From positions 186,001-250,000 of the forward strand of contig JACKEQ010000003.1 of assembly GCA_020632885.1 (NCBI GenBank): 64,000 bases of DNA. Reading direction: 5' to 3'. The translations under genes were made by a program, and so were the position numbers. Every line of letters begins with the position of its first letter. The first letter of the stretch is position 1. The DNA is from Alphaproteobacteria bacterium (GTDB lineage: Bacteria > Myxococcota_A > UBA796 > GCA-2862545). The notes under the pieces are model-generated. The model saw only the letters and a list, made by a program, of their open reading frames with translations, did not search any database and was not told the origin of the DNA. Positions 43,764 through 52,600 of the stretch are shown here, piece after piece.

Positions 43764-44167
43764 TGTCACCCCGCTGGCTCACCCGAGCCATGGTGGAGGC
43801 GCTGCACGAGGAGTCGCTCACCCAGTTCGGCGGTAGCGCGGGGATCCGCGACGAGGGCCTCCTGGCGAGTGCCCTGGCGCGGCCGCTGAACCTGTGGGCC
43901 TACGAGCCGGGAGCCGACCTGGCCCGGCTCGCCGCCGCCTACGGCTTCGGCCTGGCCCGGAACCACGCGTTCGTGGACGGCAACAAGCGTGTCGCGGTGC
44001 TCGCCGTGGCCGTGTTCCTCGCCCTCAACGGGTCGGACTTCGACCCTGACGAGGTAGACGAGGTGCGCACCTTCCTGGCGCTCGCCGCTGGCGAGGTCGA
44101 CGAGGAGGAGCTGGCGAGCTGGATCCGTACCCATACCAGGGCGAGAGCCCCCGGCGCTCGAGGCTGA
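43763..44167 (+). CDS. doc: Doc-family toxin (death on curing)
   Basis: 134 residues, usual Doc length. Fic/Doc core motif HAFVDGNKR (68-76) with Lys at the position where true AMPylating Fic enzymes carry Gly, which is the Doc form that phosphorylates EF-Tu and stops translation. Typical flanks IRDEGLLASALARP and LAAAYGFGLARNHAF. Made with the upstream antitoxin. The pair is flanked by 27-bp direct repeats and lies on the strand opposite to its neighbours, which suggests insertion. Confidence 0.93.
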   Translation: MSPRWLTRAMVEALHEESLTQFGGSAGIRDEGLLASALARPLNLWAYEPGADLARLAAAYGFGLARNHAFVDGNKRVAVLAVAVFLALNGSDFDPDEVDEVRTFLALAAGEVDEEELASWIRTHTRARAPGARG

Positions 44168-44173
44168 CCGGAT

Positions 44174-44200
44174 GTGTCACCCGTCCTGCGGCACCGACCC
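44174..44200. repeat. 27-bp direct repeat, right copy
   Basis: Matches 43473-43499 at 26 of 27 bases. It spans the last codons and TGA stop (44177-44179) of the DUF3089 gene. Duplication of a gene 3' end on both sides of a small cassette is the pattern left by site-specific integration or by recombination between short homologies. No integrase is encoded between the repeats. Confidence 0.9.
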
Positions 44201-45271
44201 GACCGCGAGCCGCAGGGATGCGTTCTCGCGGAGGTTCATGAAGTAGAGCTGGTACTCGATGGGATGGAGGTCCTCGGGGCCGATGATGCGATCGAGGACC
44301 CTGCTCGGCAGGTCGCGCGGCGCCGTGCCGTGCTCGCGCACCACGAGCCATCCGCCCTCGCAGGACGCGTCTGCGAAGCCCGGGCGGATCCGATGGTCGT
44401 CGCTGTCGAGGAACACAGCTCCACGGTTCGCGCTCGCCGGCGCGGCGTCGTCGGTGTGCCAGGTGAGCGGGTTGGTGCAGAGGAGCTCGCGCTGGTCGCC
44501 ACGTCGGTGCATCTCCCAGAAGGTCGGCTCGTAGCCGGGCCCCCGGGCGTTCCACGCGACGATGCATCCCGTGGCGTCCGCGGACCCGCACGGCGACACC
44601 CCGCCGACCCCGTCCACTGTCACCACCCCGCCGACGAGGTAGGCCGCGACGAGCTGCTCGCGCGCGGGGCCGGGCGCGATGACCTCCTCCAGGAGGCGGG
44701 TGGCGAGCGCCGTTCCCTGGCTGTGGGAGACGAGGAAGAACGGACGGTCGGCACCCCGGCGGGCCTGGAACGCCTCGAAAGCGCGACGCACGTCGACGTA
44801 CGCGAGGTCCAGGGCGGCGTCGCCGTCTGCCGAGGGCGTGAGGAAGACCGTGAGGTTGGACTGCCGGAAGCGCGGCGCCCACACCGCGCAGCACGCGTTG
44901 AAGGCCGTGGCCTGGATGCCGGTGGCGCCGTGGTCGGTGGCGGCCGCGACGGTGGGGTCGTCGAACGCCGCGTTCCATTCCGAGCCCACGTAGGACGTCG
45001 GGTGCACGTAGAACACGTCGGCTCTGGCGGTCTGCTGATCGATGCCCGGGCTGGCCTCCGGGGCGAGGTCACCGGCGTCCTCGCGGTCCGGGAGGGCGCT
45101 CCAGGCGACCGGGTCGGCGTAGTCGGGCGCCGGCGGGTGGTGCGCGTCCGCGAACGGCACGGTGGGCGTGAGCGCGTACAGGACCACGGCACGCAGGTTC
45201 GCCCACACGAGCCCACAGCAGAGCACCAGCCCTCCGACGAGCCCCACGACCACGGCCCCTGCTCTGCGCAT
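44177..45271 (-). CDS. DUF3089 alpha/beta-hydrolase with N-terminal membrane anchor
   Basis: 364 residues from ATG 45271, preceded by AGGAGG; an in-frame ATG at 45319 is less well placed. One N-terminal transmembrane helix (AGAVVVGLVGGLVLCCGLVW). DUF3089 marks: ADVFYVHPTSYVG, nucleophile elbow FFLVSHSQGTALATRLLEE and a C-terminal Arg/His region. Likely a membrane-tethered esterase facing the periplasm. Its 3' end forms the right copy of the direct repeat around the toxin-antitoxin module. Confidence 0.88.
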   Translation of the reverse strand: MRRAGAVVVGLVGGLVLCCGLVWANLRAVVLYALTPTVPFADAHHPPAPDYADPVAWSALPDREDAGDLAPEASPGIDQQTARADVFYVHPTSYVGSEWNAAFDDPTVAAATDHGATGIQATAFNACCAVWAPRFRQSNLTVFLTPSADGDAALDLAYVDVRRAFEAFQARRGADRPFFLVSHSQGTALATRLLEEVIAPGPAREQLVAAYLVGGVVTVDGVGGVSPCGSADATGCIVAWNARGPGYEPTFWEMHRRGDQRELLCTNPLTWHTDDAAPASANRGAVFLDSDDHRIRPGFADASCEGGWLVVREHGTAPRDLPSRVLDRIIGPEDLHPIEYQLYFMNLRENASLRLAVGSVPQDG

Positions 45272-45325
45272 CGTCCTCCTCGCCCCCGCGTACGGCGTAC
45301 GGCCGGCGAGGGCGTCCATTGCGCG

Positions 45326-45667
45326 TCAGGTGCGCAGGATCTTCTCCAGGGCCTTGCCCTTCGCGAGCTCGTCCACGACCTTGTCGAGCCAGCGGATCTT
45401 CTGCATGAGCGGATCCTCGACGTTCTCGACGCGCACGCCGCAGACGACACCCTTGATGAGCCCGGCGTTCGGGTGCAGGTGCGCGACCGCGAACAGGTCC
45501 TCGAAGGTCGTGCGGGCCTCGAGGTGGTGCGCGAGCTGCGCGTCGTCGAAGCCGAGCAGCCAGCGGACGACCGTGTCGAGCTCGTCCTTCGTCCGGCCCT
45601 TCTTCTCGACCTTCGCGAGGTAGAGCGGGTACACCGACGCGAAGCTCATGGCGAAGATGCGGCTCAT
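45326..45667 (-). CDS. DUF2200 family protein
   Basis: 113 residues from ATG 45667, preceded by AGGGGGT; a GTG at 45685 is in frame but weaker. Matches the DUF2200 pattern: RIFAMSFASVYPLYLAKVEKKGRT, VVRWLLGFDDAQL, HPNAGLIKGVVCGVRVENVEDPLMQKIRWLDKVVDEL. Small soluble protein of unknown function. Lies between the tRNA-Pro terminator and the DUF3089 gene on the same strand. Confidence 0.88.
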   Translation of the reverse strand: MSRIFAMSFASVYPLYLAKVEKKGRTKDELDTVVRWLLGFDDAQLAHHLEARTTFEDLFAVAHLHPNAGLIKGVVCGVRVENVEDPLMQKIRWLDKVVDELAKGKALEKILRT

Positions 45668-45688
45668 GTCGACCCCCTGAGACACGAA

Positions 45689-45715
45689 ACCCCTCCGGGC
45701 AGGACCCGGAGGGGC
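45689..45715 (-). terminator. Terminator downstream of tRNA-Pro
   Basis: A perfect 10-bp stem, CCCCTCCGGG (45690-45699) with CCCGGAGGGG (45705-45714), closes a 5-base loop. Read on the minus strand it follows the tRNA 3' end by 10 bases and is followed by TTTCGTGTC. It separates the infC-to-tRNA-Pro transcript from the DUF2200 gene. Confidence 0.8.
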
Positions 45716-45724
45716 TCGATGTTG

Positions 45725-45801
45725 TGGTCGGGGTGACTGGATTCGAACCAGCGACCACCAGACCCCCAGTCTGGTGCGCTACCAGGCTGCGCTACACCCC
45801 G
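45725..45801 (-). tRNA. tRNA-Pro(GGG)
   Basis: 77 bases with encoded CCA end. Acceptor stem CGGGGTG/CACCCCG, D-stem GCGC, anticodon stem CCAGA/TCTGG around loop CTGGGGG (anticodon GGG) and T-arm GCTGG-TTCGAAT-CCAGT all fold on the minus strand. Reads CCC and CCT codons. Placed after merR and followed by a strong terminator, the arrangement seen downstream of ihfA/merR in many proteobacteria. Confidence 0.95.
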
Positions 45802-45816
45802 CCAGCCGGGCTACCG

Positions 45817-46224
45817 TTAACCGTCCCCCAGAAACGAAGCAACGCCAGCGGCCCGATACGTCTCCGCCAGCGATCCGACCTGCGTCCGCAGGGCCTTCAC
45901 GCGATCGAGAGCCTCGCGCACACGTGCGTCGTCAGCCCCACCGGACGCGCACGTGGGGGGAGCCGCGCCGTCCTCCAGAGCCTTGCGCGCCCCGGCGATG
46001 GTGAAGCCGTCCTCGTGCAGGAGACGGCGGATCTCCATGAAGCGCGCGATGTCCTTGCGACGGTACATCCGCTGGCCCGTGGAGGACCGCTGCGTGCGCA
46101 TCTTGAACTCGCTCTCCCAGTAGCGGAGGACATGTGCCTCGACGCCGACGAGGTTCGCGGCCTCACCGATCCGGAAGAAGAGCTTGTCCGGGAACTCTGG
46201 GGGGAGCCCCTCGTCGTCGCTCAT
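45817..46224 (-). CDS. MerR-family transcriptional regulator
   Basis: 135 residues from ATG 46224 overlapping the previous stop (TGATG), with GGAGGGG upstream. N-terminal MerR HTH: FFRIGEAANLVGVEAHVLRYWES, then RTQRSSTGQRMYRRKDIARFMEIRRLLHEDG. Short dimerisation helix follows. Matches the MerR protein found between ihfA and tRNA-Pro in the pheST cluster of many deltaproteobacteria. No ligand-binding domain visible; regulon unknown. Confidence 0.9.
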   Translation of the reverse strand: MSDDEGLPPEFPDKLFFRIGEAANLVGVEAHVLRYWESEFKMRTQRSSTGQRMYRRKDIARFMEIRRLLHEDGFTIAGARKALEDGAAPPTCASGGADDARVREALDRVKALRTQVGSLAETYRAAGVASFLGDG

Positions 46225-46685
46225 CACTGCCCCTCCGCGACCGGGTTGTCGGCGGCCTCCCAGAGGTCGATCCGCCACGTGTCGATGCGCGACTCGTCCG
46301 CTTCGCCCAGCGACGTGAGCACGAGGGCGAACACGCCGGCCCTCGCGTTGTCGCCGACGAGGTCGTAGGACTCCTCGCCCCGCGCGCCCACGCTCGACAC
46401 GGAGGCCCGCTCGACCCGATCCGCGAACTCCTCGTCCACCAGGACGACCAGCTCGTGCTCGGTGCCGACCGGGCCCCGCGCGGGGTCCACCGTAGCGGTA
46501 CCCACCGCGGTGATCCCCAGGTTGGACATCAGCGTGACCTCGGCCAGCCCGGACGTCTCGCCGGGCTCGACCTCGATCAGAACACTGTCGGCGTCACTGT
46601 TGAACTGACGCCAGACGACGTCCCCCTCCTTCTCGCAGGCGCACAGCGCCAGGAACGACAGGAGGAGGACGACCGCCCTGATCAT
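46224..46685 (-). CDS. Predicted lipoprotein in the IF3-L35-L20 cluster
   Basis: 153 residues. Signal MIRAVVLLLSFLALCAC; the LCAC lipobox is unusual at -2 and -3, so simple secretion is also possible. Mature region is beta-rich (VVWRQFNSDADSVLIEVEPG, GLAEVTLMSNLGITAVGTAT). ATG overlaps the rplT stop (ATGA) and its stop overlaps the merR start. It sits where pheS, pheT and ihfA normally stand. Unknown function. Confidence 0.65.
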   Translation of the reverse strand: MIRAVVLLLSFLALCACEKEGDVVWRQFNSDADSVLIEVEPGETSGLAEVTLMSNLGITAVGTATVDPARGPVGTEHELVVLVDEEFADRVERASVSSVGARGEESYDLVGDNARAGVFALVLTSLGEADESRIDTWRIDLWEAADNPVAEGQ

Positions 46686-47038
46686 CCCGCGAGCCCGCCC
46701 TTGGCCGTCTCGACGAGGGCCGCGAACGCCGTGGGCTCGTTCACCGCGAGGTCCGCGAGGACCTTCCGGTTCACGTCGACCCCAGCGACCTTGAGGCCGT
46801 GGATCATCTTGCTGTACGACAGGCCGTGCGCGCGAGCCGCAGCGTTGATCCGCTGGGTCCAGAGCCGGCGGAACTGCCGCTTGCGCTGCTTGCGGCCGAC
46901 GTACGCGTTGTAGTCGGCGTGCATCCGCGCGGCGATCGCCTGGCGGAGGTTGCGGCGACCCAGGAAGAACCCGCGAACGCGGCGGAACAGGGTCTTCTTG
47001 CGCGTGCGACGGTTCATCGCACCCTTGATGCGAGCCAT
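46682..47038 (-). CDS. rplT: 50S ribosomal protein L20
   Basis: 118 residues, standard length. Starts MARIKGAMNRRTRKKTLFRR, with the conserved RKQRKRQFRRLWTQRINAAAR and LSYSKMIHGLKVAGVDVNRK. Binds 23S rRNA early in 50S assembly and represses its own operon in several bacteria. Follows rpmI after 85 bp on the minus strand. Confidence 0.98.
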   Translation of the reverse strand: MARIKGAMNRRTRKKTLFRRVRGFFLGRRNLRQAIAARMHADYNAYVGRKQRKRQFRRLWTQRINAAARAHGLSYSKMIHGLKVAGVDVNRKVLADLAVNEPTAFAALVETAKGGLAG

Positions 47039-47123
47039 GGCTCTCTCCTCTTGATGCCGCTTCCCGGTCTTCTCGACGGTGGCGGCGGGTGTGTGCCGCG
47101 GAGCACATGGCCCCGCGACGGGC

Positions 47124-47321
47124 TCAGTTGGCCAGGATCATCTTCCGGACGACCTTGGCGTCGCACTCCTTCATGATCCCGGTCTTCCGCAGGCCACGCT
47201 TGGTGGTGGTCTGCTTCTGCTCGAGGCAGTGACGGAGGTGCGCGTGCTTGAACTTCACCTTGCCGGAACCGGTCACGGAGAAGCGCTTCTTGGCCCCGCG
47301 GTGGGACTTCATCTTGGGCAT
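47124..47321 (-). CDS. rpmI: 50S ribosomal protein L35
   Basis: 65 residues. Matches L35: MPKMKSHRGAKKRFSVTGSG, KFKHAHLRHCLEQKQTTTKRGLR. ATG follows GGAG. Part of the 50S subunit; cotranscribed with infC and rplT. A short GC hairpin precedes it at 47352-47365. Confidence 0.97.
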   Translation of the reverse strand: MPKMKSHRGAKKRFSVTGSGKVKFKHAHLRHCLEQKQTTTKRGLRKTGIMKECDAKVVRKMILAN

Positions 47322-47351
47322 GGGAGACTCCTGGACCGGGCAGACGTAACG

Positions 47352-47365
47352 GGCCCCGGGGGGCC
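47352..47365 (-). promoter_or_regulatory. GC hairpin between infC and rpmI
   Basis: GGCCCC (47352-47357) and GGGGCC (47360-47365) form a 6-bp stem with a 2-base gap, 31 bp upstream of the rpmI start and followed on the minus strand by CGTTACG. It could attenuate or protect the transcript, or bind L20 as in other infC operons. No direct evidence beyond the sequence. Confidence 0.3.
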
Positions 47366-47403
47366 GCGTCAACGCCCGGCGGAAGGTGACGGGATCGAGG
47401 GGC

Positions 47404-47952
47404 TCAGTCGCGCTTGATCGGCGCGAGCACCATGAACATCTGGCGCCCGTCCATACGCGGCTGGGACTCGATGGTGCCGAGGTCCTGGCAGGCCTCGGCG
47501 ATGCGGAGGCACTGCTCGGCACCGATGTTGCGGTGGGCGAGCTCACGACCGCGGAAACGGACCGTGATCTTGACCTTGTTGCCCTCCTCGAGGAACCGAC
47601 GCGTGTGGCGGACCTTCACGCCCATGTCGTGATCGTCGGTCTTCGGGCGGACCTTGATCTCCTTGAGCTGGACCTGCACCTGGTTCTTGCGCGCCTGGGT
47701 GGCCTTCTTCTTGCGCTCGTACTTGAGCTGCCCGAAGTCACCGATCTTGCACACCGGCGGCCGCGCCTGGGGCGCCACTTCGATGAGGTCGAGCCCGCGG
47801 TCTTCGGCGAGCTGGATCGCGTCCCGGGTCATGAACTCCCCGAGCTTGTTCCCGTCCTCGTCGATCACGAGCACACGCGGAACCCGGATCCTCCGGTTGA
47901 CGCGGATTTCTTCCTTCTCCTGCCTCGTGGGGCGGCGCGGTCCTCTTCTCAA
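47404..47952 (-). CDS. infC: Translation initiation factor IF-3
   Basis: 182 residues from TTG 47952, chosen because the N-terminus RRGPRRPTRQEKEEIRVNRRIR resembles deltaproteobacterial IF3 leaders and AGAGGAT lies upstream. An alternative ATC start at 47907 (AAGGA just before) would give 167 residues; infC often uses rare start codons, so this is a real possibility. Core motifs: RVPRVLVIDEDG, GLDLIEVAPQARPPVCKIGDFGQLKYE, KTDDHDMGVKVRHTRRFLEEGNKVKITVRFRG. Prevents subunit joining and checks the start codon. Confidence 0.95.
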   Translation of the reverse strand: MRRGPRRPTRQEKEEIRVNRRIRVPRVLVIDEDGNKLGEFMTRDAIQLAEDRGLDLIEVAPQARPPVCKIGDFGQLKYERKKKATQARKNQVQVQLKEIKVRPKTDDHDMGVKVRHTRRFLEEGNKVKITVRFRGRELAHRNIGAEQCLRIAEACQDLGTIESQPRMDGRQMFMVLAPIKRD

Positions 47953-48215
47953 CCAGATCCTCTCAGGGAAGGCCGGGGATGCCCCGGCAGCGACGGTGCA
48001 CCCCGACAGTCCCGGACGGGCCGGTCTGCCGGTGCGCGCCCCCAGGGTAGCCCAGACGAAGGACCCCTGGAAGGGAGCTCTCACGTTCCACCCGCGACAT
48101 GTGCCACCAGCGCTGCGAATGTGCAGCAATCGACCCGAAGGTCGTCTTCGACTCTGGAATCAAGAGGAAGACCGGTGGCGCAGAGCGAATTCCGACGGAA
48201 GCGGAGTGGAAGGTA
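47953..48215 (-). promoter_or_regulatory. infC leader region with hairpins
   Basis: The ~260 bp between tRNA-Val and infC contains no convincing gene. GCCGGGG (47972-47978) pairs with CCCCGGC (47982-47988) just upstream of the TTG start, where it could limit initiation. CGACC-TTCG-GGTCG on the minus strand (48131-48144) forms a UUCG-capped stem. Either could be part of IF3 or L20 autoregulation or a terminator for the upstream transcript. No clear -35/-10 pair was recognised. Confidence 0.35.
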
Positions 48216-48287
48216 TAGGCGCAGGCGGATTTGAACCGCCGACCCCCGCCGTGTCAGGGCGGTGCTCTCCCGCTGAGCTATGCGCCT
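48216..48287 (-). tRNA. tRNA-Val(GAC)
   Basis: 72 bases, no encoded CCA. Acceptor AGGCGCA pairs with TGCGCCT, D-stem GCTC/GAGC, anticodon stem CCGCC/GGCGG around CTGACAC (anticodon GAC) and T-arm GGCGG-TTCAAAT-CCGCC. Lies 18 bp after the restored stop of lipB on the same strand, or inside the extended lipB frame if the sequence is taken literally. Reads GTC and GTT codons. Confidence 0.93.
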
Positions 48288-48304
48288 TCAGCGAACGCAT
48301 GTGA

Positions 48305-48924
48305 TTAATGAGGGCCCCATCGGGTGTCAACGCACGTGCGATCACCGTGCCCGCCAAGCTCGCCATCGTGGCGGGATCAAGCCTGCAACCGTGGTCCGCG
48401 AACCGCGTGACCCGCACGCCCTCCAGCCCGCAGGGCGTGAAGGTACCGAAGTCCGCGAGATCGCAGGTGAGGTTGAGCGCGAGCCCGTGCATGACGACCC
48501 CACGGCGGACATGGAGCCCGATCGACCCCACCTTCGCGGGCCCCACCCAGGCCCCCGTGCGCTCGGGATCGCGCTCCACGGGCACGCCCGCGTGCCTGCC
48601 CAGCTCGACCAGGGCCTCCTCGAGCAGCCGGACGGCCTCGCGGACCTTCAGGCGTCGCCGGTCCAGATCGACGATCGGATAGGCCACGAGCTGCCCGGGG
48701 CCATGCCAGGTCGCGAGCCCTCCCCTCCCCGTCCGGACCACGTCCAGGCCGGTGGCCCGGGCCTCCTCGAGACCGTCGACCGGCCGCCGGCCCGTGGTGA
48801 CCACCCGCGGGTGCTCCACGAGGGCCAGGATCTCCTCGCCACCCGCGATCACGGCCTCCCGTCGGGCCTCCTGCCACGCGAGCATCTCGCGGTACGGGAC
48901 GCTCCCGAACCAGCGCCAGATCAC
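48305..48924 (-). CDS. lipB: Octanoyltransferase LipB (3' end affected by probable indel)
   Basis: GTG 48924 overlaps the previous stop (GTGA). LipB motifs: EHPRVVTTGRR, RTGRGGLATWHGPGQLVAYPIVDL and GSIGLHVRRGVVMHGLALNL; acyl-transfer Lys in GPAKVGSIG. The catalytic Cys is in TPCGLEGVRVTRF. Transfers octanoyl from ACP to lipoyl domains. As given, the frame misses a stop and reads through the tRNA-Val gene to 48160 (254 residues). Restoring one G in the G4 run at 48315-48318 gives TAA at 48305 and 206 residues, close to E. coli LipB. That is the favoured reading. Confidence 0.85.
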
Positions 48925-49661
48925 GGGTCGACCACCACGACGAGGGTGCCCTCCCCGAGCTTCCCGGCAGCCTCGAGCACGGACAGGAGCCGCGCCGCGT
49001 CCGCCTCCACGGTGAGCGCGCAGCCCTCGGCAGCCACGACGTGGGCCAGGACGGGGTTCGTGCCGCTCCGGGCCGCGACGGGGTCGGCAGCGTCGGTGAC
49101 CCACACCACCGGCGCGCGCTCCACGGCTGCGTCGAGCCACATGCGGCCCGCGTAGATCTCGCCGCCCGGTCCGCCGACGGAGGGCGCGAAGCACGGGGTC
49201 ACCGCACGTCCACGGGCATCCAGCACGGCCCCGGTGTGCTCGGTGGGCGAGCTCTGGGCGGCCGCCGCGGTCGCCATGGTGACGGGCTTCATCAGCTCCA
49301 CGAGGGACAGGGCGCCCACCACACCCACCCGACCGCTCGCGTAGTACCGGTTCACGGTCTCCACCCACCGGCCGATGCGCGGCTCCAGGCCGGGCCAGAT
49401 CTCCCGCTGGGACCGGAGATCTCCGAGGTGCTGCCCGGGGGCGATCGGGACCTCCAGGGCTGCCGACGTGATGCGGAAGTCGACAGCGCGGCGCGCCAGC
49501 TCCTCCACGGCCTCGGTGCCCTCGGAGCCCGACCGGCTCGAAGCCGCCGAGACCTCCAGGCGCGCGTGGGTCCAGTTCACCACCGCCCCACCGCCGAGGT
49601 CCGTCACGACGGGCTCGAAGAGAGCGTGCTGCGCGTACGCGCCGGCGAGGAGCAGGATCAT
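48921..49661 (-). CDS. Secreted protein of unknown function between dnaE and lipB
   Basis: 246 residues. Short hydrophobic signal (MILLLAGAYAQHALF). Mature protein: GGGAVVNWTHARLEVSAASS, TEAVEELARRAVDFRITSAA, WVETVNRYYASGRVGVVGAL and MWLDAAVERAPVVWVTDAADP. The ATG overlaps the dnaE stop (ATGA) and its stop overlaps the lipB start, so it is co-translated with both. I do not recognise the family; the RVGVVGALSLVELMKP stretch resembles LPP20-type lipoproteins only weakly. Confidence 0.65.
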   Translation of the reverse strand: MILLLAGAYAQHALFEPVVTDLGGGAVVNWTHARLEVSAASSRSGSEGTEAVEELARRAVDFRITSAALEVPIAPGQHLGDLRSQREIWPGLEPRIGRWVETVNRYYASGRVGVVGALSLVELMKPVTMATAAAAQSSPTEHTGAVLDARGRAVTPCFAPSVGGPGGEIYAGRMWLDAAVERAPVVWVTDAADPVAARSGTNPVLAHVVAAEGCALTVEADAARLLSVLEAAGKLGEGTLVVVVDP

Positions 49662-52600
49662 CGGAGCCGCACCACCTGGCGACCGAACAGGCCGTTCACG
49701 CGTTCCTCCATCTGGGCCGAGGGCTCGATGGGGTATTCGTCCACGCGCAGCTCGACCTCCCAGGAGACGTGCTGGATCGCGAGACGCGTGCGGCAGCCCC
49801 CGCGGTGGTGCACCAGGATCTCCTTCAGGCGCTCGACCCGGCGCTCGGTGAGCTCGTCCTTGCCGACCCGGATCCAGACCTCGCCCGTGGTGCGCGCCCG
49901 CACCTCCGAGAGCGGCTCGGCGGATCCCGCACGCAGGCGGAGCTCCTCCCCACGCGTGTCGACCGTGCCGGTCACCAGGATCGGCTCGCCGCAGAGCACG
50001 GCCCGCTGCGACGTCCCCCAGATGTCCGGCCCGAAGACGACCTCCACCGTGTGGCCGGGCTCCTCGAGCTGCACGAAGGCCATGCGGTCGCCCGTGCGGG
50101 TCTTGGACACCCGGTGCTCCCCGACCAGCCCGAGTAGACGGACCTCCTCGCGGGGTCGCACGTCTCCGAGCTGGTCGATCCTGTGGCTCGCGTACCGATC
50201 CACGTCGCTGGTGTGGGCCTCCATCGGGTGCCCGGTGAGGTAGAGCCCCAGGACCTCCCGCTCGAACGCGAGCTTCTGGGAGAGCGGCCACTCGGTGACG
50301 TCCGGGAACCGGAAGTCCACCGGGCGGGACTTCGGTGCGAGCATCGTGAACAGGCTCGCCTGCCCCGCCGCCTCGTCCTCCGCCTGACGCGAGCCCGTCG
50401 TCACGGCCGCCTCGAGCCCCTCGTACATCGCCGCCCGCGACTCTCCGAAGTCGTCCAGCGCGCCGGCCTTGATGAGGCTCTCGAGCACCCGCTTGTTCAC
50501 GCGCCGGTAGTCCAGGGACTTGAAGAACCCCATGGCGTCGGGGAAGCGGCCGCCCTTCTGGGCCTGCCGGGCCTCCAGGATGGCCTCGATGGGCCCCCGT
50601 CCCACGTTCTTCACGGCCGCGAGCCCGAACCGGATGGACTCTACGACCTGCCCGTCCTCCACGGGCCGATCGGCGGGCTTCGGCACGCTGAAGTGGAGCT
50701 CCGAGAAGTTCACGGAGACGGGCGCGATGCGGATGCCCGCCCGCCTGCAGTCCGTGATGTAGAGCAGGACCTTGTCGGTGTTCGCCGCCTCGATCGTCAT
50801 CAGCGCGGCCATGTACTCGGGCCGGTAGTGGGCCTTCAGCCATGCGGTCTGGTAGCTGATCCAGCCGTACGCGGCGGAGTGGGCCTTGTTGAACCCGTAG
50901 GCCGCGAACTTGGCCATCAGGTCGAAGATCTCGCCCGCGATGCCCTCGTCGATGCGGTTCTCGACGGACCCCGACATGAACCGCGCGCGCTGCTTGGCCA
51001 TCTCCTCGGGCTTCTTCTTGCCCATCGCGCGGCGGAGGAGGTCGGCTTCGCCCAGCGAGTAGCCCGCCATCACCTGGGCGATCTGCATGACCTGCTCCTG
51101 GTAGATGATGGTGCCGTACGTGCCCTTCAGCACGGGCTCCAGCATGGGCAGGGCGTAGGTGACCTCGCGCCGACCGTGCTTCCGGTCGACGAAGTCCTCG
51201 GTCATGCCGGACTGCAGGGGTCCTGGCCGGTAGAGCGCCACGAGCGCGACCATGTCGTCGATGACGGACGGCTTGAGCTGCGTGAGCAGCTTGCGCATCC
51301 CGGACGACTCCAGCTGGAAGATGCCGAGCGCGTCGCCGTCCTGGAGCAGGTCGTAGGTGGCCTGGTCGTCCGTGGGGAGGGCCGCCATGTCGATCAGGAC
51401 GCCGTGGTTCTCCTGGATGAACTTCACGGCGTCGCGGATCTGGTCGAGGGTCTTCAGCCCCAGGAAGTCGAACTTGATGAGCCCGATGCTCTCGGCGGAC
51501 TTCATGTCGTACTGCACGACCGGGCCGCCCTCGGGCTCGTCGCGGTAGAGCGGCGCGTACTCCACGAGCGGGCGGTCCGCGATGACCACGCCGGCCGCGT
51601 GCACGCCGGTCTGGCGGACGGTGCCCTCCACGGCCATCGCGATGTCGAGCACCCGGCGGACCTTCGGGTCGCCGTCGCGCATCCGGCGGAGCAGCTCGAC
51701 CTGGTCGAGGGCGTCCGCGAGCTTGATGCCGAGCTCGTCCGGCACGAGCTTCGCGATGCGGTCGGCCTCCCCGAAGTTCAGGTCGAGCACGCGGGCCACG
51801 TCGCGCACGGCGGCCTTCGCCTTGAGCGTGCCGTAGGTGATGATCTGGCTCACCACCGGGCTGCCGTACTTCTCGCGGACGTGCTCGATCACCTCCTCCC
51901 GCCGGTCCTGGCAGAAGTCGACGTCGAAGTCCGGCATGCTGACCCGCTCGGGGTTCAGGAAGCGCTCGAAGACGAGCCCGTAGCGGATGGGGTCGAGGTC
52001 CGTGATGCGCATCGCCCAGGCCGCGATGCTGCCGGCCCCCGAGCCGCGCCCGGGGCCCACGGGGATCTCGTGGTCCTTGGACCAGTTGATGAACTCCGCG
52101 ACGATGAGGAAGTACGCCGGGAAGCCCATCTGGCAGATGACGCCCACCTCGTAGGCGAGCTGCTTCCAGTACTCGTCGTGGTCGCCCTCCACCTGGCGGA
52201 GCCGCAGCCGCAGGCCCTCTTCGCAGTACCAGCGGAAGAACCCGTCGATGTTGCCGGCCTTCTCGGGACGGGGCGGCACCCCCTCCTCGGGTGTCGGTAG
52301 CCCGAAGTCGCGGGGCGGGGGGAAGGCCTCGTAGAAGAACGCCCAGTTGGCGTCCGTGTCGGCCTCGGGCCCCGGATCCGGCGGGATGCTGGCGGGGAAG
52401 TGGTAGGTGCCGAAGTCGAAGTGATAGTCGCAGCGGGCCGCGATCTCGACGGTGCGCTCGATGGCGTCGAGGTCGTCCGGGAACAGCGCGCGGAGCTCGT
52501 CTTCGGTCTTGAAGTACGCCTGGTCGGTGGGGCTCTTGACCCTCTGGGCACCCGAGAGCGACCCGCCGGTGCTGATGGTGTTGAGCACCTCGAGCACCGG

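Noticed and set aside
45808..45820. CCGTTAAC near merR as a promoter, matching CCGTTAACGG near dnaE (53256-53265)
   Set aside because: The merR copy overlaps the merR stop codon, so a shared promoter role is not supported; the dnaE palindrome may be a -10 region but no -35 was found.
47907..47952. ATC start of infC at 47907 as the sole start
   Set aside because: Possible, since infC uses rare starts, but the TTG at 47952 gives an N-terminus closer to related IF3 proteins; kept only as an alternative.
48216..48287. Peptide SSAGEHRPDTAGVGGSNPPAP at the end of the extended lipB frame
   Set aside because: It is the translation of the tRNA-Val gene, a known type of false protein, not a real C-terminal domain.
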